From positions 14,964,501 through 15,028,500 of the forward strand of contig JALGPY010000014.1 of assembly GCA_023055425.1 (NCBI GenBank): 64,000 bases of DNA. Reading direction: 5' to 3'. Made by a program: the position numbers and the translations under genes. This DNA is from Linanthus parryae (lineage: Eukaryota; Streptophyta; Magnoliopsida; Ericales; Polemoniaceae). The stretch's first letter is position 1; each line of letters starts with the position of its first letter. Positions 33,221 through 45,232 of the stretch are shown here, piece by piece. The notes beneath the pieces were generated by a model. That model was given only the letters and a program-made list of their open reading frames with translations. It had not been told where the DNA came from and did not search any database.

Positions 33221-33783
33221 TAGGGATGAAAACGGCTCGGTTCAGTCCGGTTTTGGCACCCATCCGAACCGAACCGCATGTAACGGTTTGGAAAAAATCC
33301 AAACCTAATCCGAACTGTTCATGGCTCAAAACCAAACCGAATCGAACCGTGAATGACTGGTTTGGTTCAGTTTTAAACTGCGGTTTCTGGAAATATATTA
33401 CTTCATTTAAAATTTATTAATAGTTCATTCAACAATCAAATGATTGCTAAAATTTATTTGTCAAGCAATTAAAAAATAAAGTAAAAAATATTACATCATT
33501 TCTAGAATCATTTAGGGGGTTCGGTTCGATTTTGAGGTACATACTATATATAGTAAACGTGTAGAAGTTCTCAAGTTTAGTAGTTGTATAACCTAATATG
33601 CTACATAAACGGTTCGGTTTGGTTTTTACGATTTTGTGGTATCTCAAACCTAAACCGTACCGAATTATACGGTTTGTGAGTTTTGCAAACCAAGACCGAA
33701 CCGTAATAGCTTCCAAACCGAACCGAACCAACCGCCCGGTTCGGCTCGGGTTGCGGTTTTTTCGGTTTGAACTTGCATCCCTA
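33221..33783. mobile_element. hAT-like nonautonomous element (563 bp)
   Basis: Ends TAGGGATGAAAACGG and, inverted, TAGGGATGCAAGTTC. Flanked by a perfect 8-bp duplication CTACTAGG (33213-33220 and 33784-33791). Termini are rich in AACCGAACC/GGTTCGGTT words. No transposase. Confidence 0.88.
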
Positions 33784-33791
33784 CTACTAGG

Positions 33792-34430
33792 ACTGCGAAT
33801 TAAACCGACCAAACCGTCAAACCGGACCGAACCGCGCTATTAGGTTCGGTTCGGTTCGGTTCAGGTGGAATTTAGGTTCGGTTAAGGTTCAGAAAATCCC
33901 GAACCGTTTATATTAGGTTCGGGCTTCGTCAAAACCGTGTAAAACGAACCGAACCGATTAACCGTATTGTATTATTAAATATTAATACTATATGTATATA
34001 TACCATATGTTTATACTTTATACTTTATACCGTTTTTTAAGGTGTTCTCGTGTTGGGAACTAAGTAGTTGGTATTCGATGATTTATGTTTATGGCAGTGT
34101 GCTCAATTATTTTTTAGTTGTTTAGGGCTTTTCGGCTGCTCAATTAGCTACTTAGCTCGATTGGATTTCATTTTCGAACCTTTTTTATGTTATTTTAGGG
34201 TAAATTTTGAAGTTTTTAAAAATTTCAAGACCAATATGCTAATATGTTAAATATTATCCGGTTAAACCGAAACCCAACCGAAATCGAACCGTTAAAAAGA
34301 TGAACCGAACCGAACTGAACCGTTTCTAAAAGGTTTGGTTTAGGTTCGGATTTCTGTCGAACCGTAAGTCTAGGTTCGGTTCGGATTTCGGTGCGAACCT
34401 GACCGAACCGAACCGTTTATGTGACACCCC
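33792..34430. repeat. Second AACCGAACC-rich segment, degenerate
   Basis: Two GGTTCGG-rich blocks (33795-33970 and 34255-34425) flank an AT-rich middle, like a decayed relative of the adjacent hAT-like element. I could not find matching ends. Confidence 0.5.
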
Positions 34431-34536
34431 GTCTTTTTCTAAGTGTTATTGACGTATTTTTCCGTAAAGTTTAAACAGTTATTTTCAAAATACATGACTG
34501 GTAGGGGATGTAGTTGTAACTAGATGATATTTAAAT

Positions 34537-34637
34537 AGTTTTGGCTAGGGGTTATTTTTGAAGTTATGAGAACTAGGAGGGGGTGTAATTGTATTTACCT
34601 ATAAAGTTACTTAGGAAACCCAAATTGTGTTTCCCCA

Positions 34638-34678
<41 letters not shown>

Positions 34679-36027
34679 ATTTCTTATCTTCTTTTCTTCT
34701 CCAGAAACAACCACCACCACACCCAACACCATCACCACCTCCCCTCCTCTCTGCCTCTCTCTATCTCCTCTCTATTTCTCTCTGCCAGAGCACAGCAGCA
34801 GCATGAGTAGGCAGCGGCCAAGCCACCAACGCCGTCGCCACCGTCGGGATATCCGCCGAAAAAAATCACCGCCACCAACCACCTACATCTCTCTCTTCCT
34901 CTCTTTGGACCTGAGATCTTTTCCTCTCTCTGTTTCGGCCTCCCAACTTGTTCTCTCTCTCTTGCTTTGTTAAGTTCTCTCAAATAATGACTTGTGTTGA
35001 GAATTAACAAGCTAGAGATCCTTTATATAGTCATAACTCTTTATTAACTACATAAAGGCCCCAAAACTAATCATATCCTTACATGGATTAGCCCACATGC
35101 AAATTAGTTCCACTAAGTTTGCTTGTGGTTGCGCTATGATCCTTTTATTAATTAATCCAACTAATTAATACTAATTTCCAATTTAATCCATCCGGTGTGT
35201 GACCCCATAGGTTTCTACTTAGTTGGTAGTAACTTATTACTAACATGGAGCGGTGTCTAGCAACACATCCATGCAACCCAACTAATAGAAATAAGTCAGT
35301 GATCCCGACAAACCTTGTGCCCAATATCACATATTTCATTATCCCTTTGTCTCCATATCCGGATTGGACACGAGACATAAATAGTCACACTCGTATATCC
35401 AATCCATAGTTTCTCGATCCTGAGATTATGCTTATGCAGGCAGATAAAATCAATATCTCCATGTTGATTTATCTGAGTCTGGCTAGACATTCGATAAGCA
35501 CCATCCCTCGAGTGGCCATGGATATTTGCTCCCATACTTTGGGAGGGACAAATCCTCTCTACATCACTACGATCTCTAAGCTTGCTTCCTATCATGCCCG
35601 ATAGCTATCTTTATATTTGCCCGGTCAAGGCGCAACGTTGGATAACATCAAAGCATGATATTCCACAACTAGAGTATCTAGTGACTTCAAGTCTAAGGAT
35701 TACAATATAAATGGAACTACGAGAAGCGATTGTGACTTTGACATAATCATATGCATCCTTCTCGTCGTGGGTCAATCCAGTATGCCATTACTCCTAATGC
35801 ATACCCATGTGTTTGACTTGATATCTCCATATCAATCTACACACATACTAGTATATATTTGATTGTCCTATTAACCAATATAATGGACTAGGGATATTTA
35901 AGATAAACAACACATTGTATCTAAGGACTTCATTATGTTAAATATCACAATAATTAATAAATGAATATTCTAGCCAAAAAATTGTTCATACTAAATATAG
36001 ATTGCCTCTAGGGCACCTATTACAACG
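34537..36027 (-). repeat. 3' LTR of the minus-strand copia element
   Basis: The right boundary at 36027 (minus strand reads CGTTGTAATAGGTGCCC; expected TGTTGG) follows a polypurine tract GCAAGTGGGAGAC. Nearly identical to 49691-51187. The left boundary is approximate: 34431-34536 differs from the other copy. A CT microsatellite lies at about 34645-34675. Confidence 0.7.
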
Positions 36028-36059
36028 GTCTCCCACTTGCACTAGAGCCAATTTGGTGC

Positions 36060-38036
36060 ATCACGTATGTCTATAGATCTAGCGTGCCCTTCATGCTTTC
36101 GCTGCGCAAGTAGCTTTGTGAGTGGGTCTGAAAGATTGTACATCTTCATGCTTGCACATCTTCGCTGCGCAAGTGGCTTCATGCTTGCACATATTCACAT
36201 CTCCTCGATCGATCATATCACGAATAAGATGGAATCTACTAAGTACATGCTTCGATTTCTGGTGTGATCTTGGTTCCTTGGCTTGTGCGATCGCTCCAGA
36301 GTTGTCACAATACAACTCTATGCGATCCACGATGCTAGGGACCACACCGAGATCTGTGATAAACTTCTTTATCCAAACTGCCTCTTTTGCTGCTTCCGCA
36401 GCAGCAATGTACTCAGCTTGAGTTGTAGAATCAGCAACTGTCTCTTTCTTGGAACTCTTCCAGCTCACAGCTCCTCCATTCAGGCAAAACACATATCCTG
36501 ACTGCGATCTGTAGTCATCTTTGTCAGTTTGGAAGCTTGCATCAGTGTAACCAATTACACTTAGCTCCTCCCTCCCTCCAAATATCAAAAACACATCCTT
36601 AGTTCTTCTTAAGTACTTTAGGATGTTCTTGACAGCAATTCAGTGACTCTCACCCGGATTGGACTGATATCTGCTCACCATACTCAACACTTATGATACG
36701 TCTGGTCTAGTACACAACATGGCATACATGATGGATCCTATGTCCGAAGCATAGGGTATCCTACTCATGCGGTCCTTCTCAATCTCATTGGAAGGACAGT
36801 TAGTCTTAGATAGAGTGACTCCATGCGGCATGGGTAAGAATCCCTTCTTGGAATCTTGCATGTTGAACCTCCTCAACACTTTCTCTATATATGTACTTTG
36901 ACTTAGGCCGAGCAGCTTCTTAGATCTACCCCTATAGATCTGTACACCAAGTATGTAAGCCGCATCTCCTAAGTCCTTCATTGCGGAACACTTTCCTAGC
37001 CAATCTTTAACAGATTGCAAAGTAAGAATATCGTTTCCAATGAGAAGTATGTCATCCACATACAAGACCAGAAACACTACAGAGCTCCCACTAACCTTCT
37101 TGTAAACACAGGGCTCATCTTCAATCTTGATGAAGCCAAACTCTTTGACTGCGTCATCAAAACGTCGATTCCAACACCTAGAAGCCTGCTTTAATCCATA
37201 AATGGACCTTTGCAGCTTACATACTTTATTGGCATTCTATTGATCTACAAAACCCTCCGGTTGTGTCATATACACATCCTCGAGGAGGTTCCCATAAAGG
37301 AACGATATTTTGACATCCATTTGCCAAATCTCATAGTTATAGTATGTTGCAATAGCAAGTAGGATTCGAATGGACTTAGTCATGGCGACTGGGGAAAAGG
37401 TCTCATCATAGTCAATACCATGAATCTGTATATACCCTTTAGCCACCAATCGCCCCTTATAGGCAACTGCCTTGCCATCCATGTCGTTCTTCTTCTTGAA
37501 GACCCATTTGCACCTTATGGGTCGAGCCCCTTCAGGTGGTTCCACCAAAGTCCATACTTTGTTGGTGTACATGGAATCCATTTCAGATCTCATGGCTTCT
37601 AGCCACTTCTTGGAGTCTGGGCCTCTCATGGCCTCCCCGTAGGTTGCAGGCTCATAATCCATGAGTGGTATGTCATCGGGCTCAGTCACGAGAAGTCCGT
37701 ACCTCTCTTGCTCATGACGTACTCGTCCTGACCTACGGAGTTCCTGTGTTACCTGAACAGGTTCTTCCACAACAACTTGCGGTTCCTGCTCATGTTCCAT
37801 CATCGGTTCAGTGATTTGTGGTTCTTGAATTTCTTCAAGTTCTATAGTCCTCCCACTTGCTTCTTTAGAGACAAACTCTCTTTCCAGAAACACGTCGGTC
37901 CGAGCTAGAAACACTTTGTTCTCGGTTGGATTGTAGAAATAATATCCTTTTGTTTCCTTAGTATATCCCACAAATTTACACTTATCCGCTTTGGGCCCCA
38001 GCTTGTCTGTTTGTAAACGCTTTATATAGACAACGC
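36060..38036 (-). pseudogene. Minus-strand copia: RT and RNase H segment
   Basis: On the minus strand it starts at VYIKRLQTDKLGPK, then reads FVGYTKETKGYYFYNP, RT (CKWVFKKKND, QMDVKISFLYGNL, LYVDDILLIGND) and RNase H (DSTTQAEYIAAAEAAKE, LYCDNSGAIAQAKEP). Stops occur near 37236, 36690 and 36640. The C-terminus is disturbed by a short local duplication of GCTTGCACAT-type sequence (about 36145-36195). This is the third portion of one polyprotein whose earlier parts are at 42438-42599 and 45233-47052. Confidence 0.85.
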
Positions 38037-41000
38037 TGACACGATCTAACCACAAGTGTATGGCCGTCGCGTGTAGTAACAATCCGGAAATCCGTGTTGT
38101 CGAACCCAAGGGAATTTGTTAAATCAGTTATTATATCTAACCTTATGTGGGCAAGTCGCAAAGTTGTTTGTTTTCCTAAGTTTACTAAAATGAAATAACA
38201 AATATCTTAATTAACTATGAATTTCATCACAATTAACGAAGACAAGAATTATATAAGTTTTCTTATTAAAGATACAAGTGTTTAGCTACTACACATCATA
38301 TTCAAAATGACGCGTTTAATATTTCTCATAAGCGAAAACTAAAGAAAAGAAGAGTTTAGAATCCCAACGAATGATCCAGTCGCTCCTAAGCTTCAACAAT
38401 GGCTCTTCTAGCTCTCAAAACACGTCAAAAACGTCTCCCACTCCTGATAATCACGACCTAATTAGCTTAAATAGGTTTCCATAATGTTATAACAAAGTTT
38501 GGAGAAATTGCAGAAAAACCCCGGCAAAATCCGTCCATTCCAGCGTTCTCTTCGTACTAAGACATTTTCTTTTTTCGTACTAAGGTCTTCTCAGTTTGGG
38601 GCAGTTCCTTATTCTGGGAAGACTTTCGCAACACAAATTTTTTTTAAGTCTTTTTCTCTTCGTACTAAGACTTTTCTCTTAGTACTAAGAGACTCCTCAA
38701 CAGCGCAAAAACATCATTTTTGACTCTTTTCCGATTCATTGCCCGCGCCTTTGCTTCCTTAAAGATCTCCTCGACCTCCAGACTCCTATTATGCTATAAA
38801 ATATTCCCAAATTTTGGGGAACCCTTCATTCATCAATTTAGCTCCTCGAACGTCCTGTTTGGCATTTTCGGATGCTTTTGACCGCGCTTTATCTCTTTGA
38901 GCATCCTTTTTGACATAACTTGTTCGTCTGGACTCCGATAAATGTGATCTTTGCACCTTTGGATTCCTTTTAAGACGTAGACTTCATACATGTAGAGAAA
39001 TCCCCGTTTCCAGATCATTTTCTCATTTTTCTCAATTATTGCTCATTTTTTGGCGAAAACATCCAAAACGCTCCAAATTCGTCTTTTCTTCTATTCTGAA
39101 GCTCGTTTCTTCTCTCCACTTGATTCCCGCATACGTAATTCCTGTCAAACAACAACACGAACACTACCGCGAAGATCAAATGTGATAAATTATCAAAATC
39201 ATACTCAAAACCATTAATAAACGCCCGGATTGTACATTAAAGCTCAAAAACATCCAAAAGTGCATTTTCTTTATATTTTGGCTCAAATCTCGTCACTTTG
39301 CACCGAAACGCACACAAATAACAATATAAAGTGTACATAGGATAACTCTTATTAAGGAGTTATCAAATACCTTACACTTTCCATTTGCACGTCCCGAGCA
39401 AAGTCTCATCTACCGCATTCAATTGTCCACCAGCCGACAAGACTCAAAGGACTCTAACACGACTCACGACACAACTAATGCAGCAAGATGATGCAATGCA
39501 AATCTAGACTCAATCTTGAACACATAAAAACTTTTAAATTCTTTCTTTTTGTGAGATCTGACAATTTCAATACACATAGACAAGGTGCTCATGGAGTGAT
39601 GAAAAAGTTAGGCAAGAGGTGTGAGCTATAACTAAACTCGAGAACAAGTAATTCCCCGTAGTTAGTATAGAAAGCTTAACTTTACTATAAAGAACAAACT
39701 ACCTCTTCATGTGTGCTGATAAAATCAAGAGGCTAACCAAGGCTAAGCCACATTCATAGTCGGAGCTCCTATTCCGCTAATGGTCAAATATGATGAGGCT
39801 TATGACAAGAAAGGATATAAATTGTATGAAGTAAAAAATTCTAAAGCGTCACATAAGCTCACCAAACCCCATATCTCACACACCCTCACCTTGAAGATAG
39901 GAATCCACAACCCGAATCTCACTGACTCCGGCCCTCAATCCCCTCAAACCCCGGTACCATGTCAATCTCGTGGCCATCAAAGCAGATAATGCGCAAAACT
40001 CAAGTCTTTATCTTCAATCCGGAACTAAGAACTTTCACCACTCGATTTTCGATAAGCATACTTTATTTTATTTTTCTCCTTTTTTCTCTCTCTCTTTTTT
40101 TTTTCTTTTTTTTTCTTCTTTTTTCTTTTTTTTTTTTAATTTTTCTCAGTAAAACAACGATAAAACAATAAAAAAAAAATTGTACGAGTGGTCCTCCTCC
40201 AAGAATCAAGCAGCAGTAATAATGTCAGTGGAAGGAAATAAACAAATCCGTGAATAAGTATCACAATTATAAATCATCTTCCCCTAACTCCATGGAACAC
40301 GCGATGCCATAAAGCCATAGTCAACACATGTATGGGGTGGAGTCATAAATGCACAATCTCTATGTCCGTATTCAAATGTCGACACCCCCACACTAGAATG
40401 TAGTCACGTCCCCCTCTCAAGTAACCAAATAAGATATGTCACGTGCCTAATCCAACCGAACCTCATACACCAAGATGATAGAAATCCAATACCTAGCACG
40501 ATCCACCAATTAAGTACAATCAACCCCGTTTTTGTGCGAATTAGATGTCACGCACTCAGGCTCTCCACTTACTGTGTCCACGATGTAATGACATGGAACA
40601 CCGCCACACCTTAGTGTGCAAGCCAACTCACTTACCCTCGCATCCCCTCGAAGATATCAAATGAATCGTATGCGATCTGCAGAACTCACAAAAATATGTA
40701 ATGAAGTACTCCCTCAACGAACTCCCTCAACTACTGCTCCCTCGTGACGCTATAGAAAGGTAATTCTAAACGATATATGATGAAGGCCAAGAATCGTCTT
40801 CCTAGCTCAAGAGGCTAACAATGAATCCAAGGATCAATTAGGGTTATCTAGTGGTCCTACAAGGTAAGATCTAAAAGCAGTGAGTGCTCTAATACACGAC
40901 ATCGCACAACTGTTCTGTGTGCCACTACGAGGCGGGCTGGCGACTACCTAAGACGGACAACATGAACGTTCAGCTTGTTTAGCAAACACCAAGCTCAACT

Positions 41001-42437
41001 CTTTTAGGAGAAAAACAGCACACACTTTAGCTTTTAAAATTTAATTTTGGTTAAAAAATAGATAGGCGTTCCCGTAATGAGATTCTCTCTATACTTACTA
41101 GGGGAAATTAAAAATGTCACTCTCGGTCAAAATTCACACCCTATGCCTAAAGTTTTCACATATCACTAAATCAACCGAGTCTATACTTCTTTCAATTGCC
41201 TTTTCTCAAAATTTTCAATTTTCTATTTTTTATGGATTTCCTCTTTTTTTCTCAATTTTTTGTATTTTTTGTAATATCCTAACTCTATATGAAGGGCTTA
41301 GACTCGAACACAATTTGACACTACACAACTAACTTTGTTGGTGGGTATACTCAATTAAATAAAAGTGCAATGCATACCAAATATAAATCTATCCTACACA
41401 ATACGACAACTAAAGAAAAGAAGAGTTTAGAATCCAAATGAATGATCCAGTCGCTCCTAAGTTCAACAATGGCTCTTCTAGCTCTCAGAACACGTCAAAA
41501 ACGCCTCCCACTACTGATAATCACGACCTAATTAGCTTAAATAGGTTTCCATAATGTTATAACAAAGTTTGGAGAAATTGCAGGGAAACCCCGGCAAAAT
41601 CCGTCCATTCCAGCGTTATCTTCGTACTAAGACATTTTCTTTTTTCGTACTAAGGTCTTCTCAGTTTGGGGCAGTTCCTCATTCTGGGAAGACTTTGGCA
41701 GCACAAATTTTTTCTAAGTCTTTTTCTCTTCGTACTAAGACTTTTCTCTTAGTACTAAGAGACTCCTGAACAGCGCAAAAACATCCTTTTTTTTACTCTT
41801 TTCCGATTCATTGCCCGCTCCTTTGCTTCCTTAAGGATCTCCTCGACCTCGAGACTCCTTTTATGCTATAAAATATTCTCAAATTTTGGGAAACCCTTCA
41901 TTCATCAATTTAGCTCCTGGAACGGCCTGTTTGGCATTTTCGGATGCTTTTGACCACGCTTTATCTCTTTGAGCATCCTTTTTGACATAACTTGTTCGTC
42001 CGAACTCCGATAAATGTGATCTTTGTACCTTTGGATTCCTTTTAAGACGTAGACTTCACCCATGTAGAGAAATTCCTGTTTCCGGATCATTTTCTCGTTT
42101 TTCTAAATTATTGCCCAATATTTGGCGAAAACATCCAAAACGCGCCAAATTCGTCTTTTCTTCTATTCCGAACCTCGTTTCTTCTCTCCACTTGATTCCC
42201 GCATCCGTAATTCCTGTCAAAAAACAAAACGAACACTACCGCGAAGATTAAATTTGATAAATTATCAAAATCATACTCAAAACCATTAAGAAACGCCCGG
42301 ATTGTACATTAAAGCTCAAAAACATCCAAAAGTGCATTTTCTTTATATTTTGGCTCAAATCTTGTCACTTTGCACCGAAAAGCACATAAATAACAATATA
42401 AAGTGTACATCGGATAAATCTTATTAAGGAGTTATAA
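38037..42437 (-). mobile_element. Nonautonomous Athila/Tat-type LTR element (4.4 kb) inside copia
   Basis: The left LTR is 38037-39365 (TGACACGATCT to GAGTTATCA on the plus strand) and the right LTR is partial (about 41405-42437), lacking about 290 bp at its left. They share long near-identical stretches. The LTR end with CAAGTGTA and TGTCGAACCCA is the same block seen in the Athila-like LTR at 1167. On the minus strand the LTR opens with a hairpin (TGATAACTCC then GAGTTATCC). It splits copia coding sequence between the Cys-Asp and Val-Tyr codons. Flanks AACGC and ATCAC are only a weak match. No ORF of note. Confidence 0.75.
39366..41404. other. Internal region of the nonautonomous element, noncoding
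   Basis: About 2.0 kb without a credible ORF; a pyrimidine tract of TTTTCT type lies at 40075-40140. This fits a large retrotransposon derivative that depends on other elements for its proteins. The polypurine-like GGAAAGTGTAAGG on the minus strand adjoins the left LTR, supporting minus orientation. Confidence 0.6.
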
Positions 42438-42599
42438 ATCACAACCCCAAATCTTCATAAACGACACTATGGGACGCTTCCCAGTCCACATCTCATATGG
42501 TGTGTTCATGACCGATTTGGATGGAACACGGTTAATGGTAAAAGCTATTAGAGCATGTCCCCAAAATGATATTGGAAGATCTGTTTGAGACATCATAGA
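42438..42599 (-). pseudogene. Minus-strand copia: integrase C-terminal segment
   Basis: Short island of coding sequence between two insertions. It reads DLPISFWGHALIAF and TPYEMWTGKRPIV, the standard copia segment after the integrase core. It joins in frame to the segments on either side once the insertions are ignored. Confidence 0.85.
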
Positions 42600-45229
42600 T
42601 GACACGATCTCTGCAAGTGTACGGTTATCGTTTTAGTAATAATGTGTAAAGAGGGTTGTTGAATTCCAAAGGGTTGTCGAATTCCAGAGGACTTGTCGTG
42701 AATTAACTAGGATGATTAACTTCGTGTGGGCAAGCAATTGGATTGTTTTACTAACTAATAATTGAAATAACAAACTAATTATTAAAATCGAGATTAATAC
42801 GAGGGACAAGTATCAGGATTTCTCTAGGATCACTAGGTGAATACCGTTAACAAATTACGTTTTGAAACACAGATAATGTTTTAATCTGCCAAACGAGCAA
42901 TAATGCTAACCGAGTTACCAAGCTAGCTTTATATGCCTGGGTAAAATTACAACCGAGTTAACAAGTTCTAATTATCCCTAAAACATATAATGACGATCAT
43001 CTAATTCTACTCAACGTTCACAGTCTGTGGTTGATTTCTCTAACCTGTGACTACGTGCTTAATTCACTTATCCGGGTAATTCGTTGCTTTCACTAACGTA
43101 TTACCTATAATCTTCGTATTGGTGGCCAAACAATACAAAGATAAATTAAGAACGAGAATTAAACATAGCGAATAAGCACATCATCAATTAAGTTTAATCA
43201 AAACATGAATCAACTCCATAATCCGCCAAACCGGCTTCAAACCCTAGCTACCGTTGAGAAATCCCGATATACTACTTAGCTACTATGATTCATGATTACA
43301 AAGACAATGTTTTTCATAATCGTAGACAAAAATAAAGAAAATAAGAGAAGATGATTCAAACGATGCGTTTCCACGCTCCAAACAGTGCTCCAAGCTCTGT
43401 TCCCGATGATGTCTAGTGCGTCTCTCCCGTTCCTCTATGGTAAATCACGTTTTTAGGGCTTTTTATGTGTTTTCTAATTGTTTAGAACAACTTTAGAAAT
43501 ATTACACAAAAGCCGCAGCTTCTCCCAGCCAAATCAGTCGCCTGGAACACTCTGTTCGTACTAACAGATCGCGACCTTCGTACGAAGGCCTTCGCATAAT
43601 GCGACAGCAAGGCAATCCGCGAAGACTTTCTCTCTTTTCTCAGATTTTGGCTAAGGAATTGTGTTCGCACAAAGAGTTAATCTCTTCGCACGAACACCCT
43701 CGGAACCCTGCTGTTGCGCCATTCTTCTTCTTCGTTTTTGATTTTCTTCTCCTTCTCTGTTGCGTCTCTTCTGATTCGTGGCTTCGTTGCTGGGTGTTCT
43801 TGCTTGCAGATTCAGTTGGATGATTGCCTCTGATGTTGATCGGGAATTGCAGAAAAGGCTGGTGGTAATGGTGGAGAAGGTCCCTGGTTTTGCAGCGGGA
43901 ATTGGTGGCTTTGGTTGTGATTAATTGTGGCTGTGAGTTACTGATAACTACTGTTAACAGGTTGTGGCTGCAAGGTTTGGCCATGGCTGAGAGTTATTAG
44001 AGGGTGTTTTCAGGTTGATTGGTGGCTTAATTCAGGTTATGGTGCAGTGTTGATGGTGGTGAATCAATGGAGGTCAAGGCTGGTTGTTGGTATGAGGTGT
44101 AGGCAGCTGGTTGTTCATGGCGGATTGGAGGTTTAATGGTGGTGATGGCGATTAATTGGCTGGTGATTTGGGAGGTAACCGGTTGGTTTCTAAATGGTGG
44201 ATAGTTATGAAGATGTGCAGGGTGTTGTAATGTGGTTAAAGATAATTGGGTATTTGATTAGAATGAAGTCCAGGTTGGTGTATTGGGTGGGTAAGATGTG
44301 GTTTTTCATGGTTATTTTTTGTGGGCATTGGCAGTGGTGATGGAGATAGTTTAATTAGTTAGTTAAGGTGGTTATAATGTGGATTATTTAGCAGGGTTAT
44401 GGGATTTAAGAGCTTTAGGAGCAGGTTGTTTTGTATTGTGGAGGTGGCTGAATTTTAGGTTGTGTTGGACTGGTGATTTGGTGGGATAGATAGCTTGTAG
44501 AGGAGTTTTGGTTTTAAGTGTAATGATGGATTAATGGTTACCAAGGCTGAGGTACTGGTAGTATTTTGTAGGTGTAATGTTGGGTTTAGGAGCAGATTTA
44601 ATTGGTGGCTATGGTGAATTGCTAATGAGTTATTTGAATTGGGTGTTAGTTGTAGGCAAGGTTGATGGTAACTCATGGTGTATGGAGCTCAAAAGGATGC
44701 TCGGGAGATGATTCAGGATGTTTCAAGTTCAAATCAGGATTTTCAGGATATTTAAAGATAGCGGAAAAGCAAATAAGGACCGAATTTTTATCCCGAACTC
44801 CGATGAACGTGATTTTTGCACCTTTGGATTCCTTTTGCGACGTAGACTCCGTCTATATAGAGAAATTCCGGTTTCCGGACAATTTCTCGTTTTTCTCAAT
44901 TATTGCCTAATTTTGGCGAAAACATCCAAAACGCGCCAAATTCACCTTTTTCTTCTATTCCGAAGCTCGTTTCTTCTCTCCACTTGATTCCCGCATGCGT
45001 AATTCCTGTCAAACAACAACACGAACACTACCGGGAAGATCAAATGTGATAAATTCTCAAATTCATACTCAAAACCAATAAGAAACGACCGGATTGCACA
45101 TTTAAGCTCAAAAAGATCCAAAAGTGCATTTTCTTCATATTTTAGCTCAAACCTCGTCACTTTGCACCGAAACGCACACAAATAACAATGTGAAACGTAC
45201 GTAGGATAACTCTTATTACGGAGTTATCA
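42600..45229 (-). mobile_element. Solo LTR of an Athila/Tat-type element (2.63 kb)
   Basis: TGACACGATCTCTGCAAGTG at the left and TACGGAGTTATCA at the right on the plus strand, flanked by ATAGA and GTAGA, a 5-bp target duplication with one mismatch inside copia integrase. The right 430 bp matches about 42000-42437; the middle (about 43450-44790) is a G/T-rich stretch not present in the smaller family member. No second LTR or coding region is seen. Confidence 0.75.
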
Positions 45230-45232
45230 GTA

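Noticed and set aside
34589..35010. Ser/Leu- and His-rich ORFs repeated at 49750-50170
   Set aside because: They lie in the CT-rich part of duplicated copia LTRs; reading frame differs between copies and no homology is apparent.
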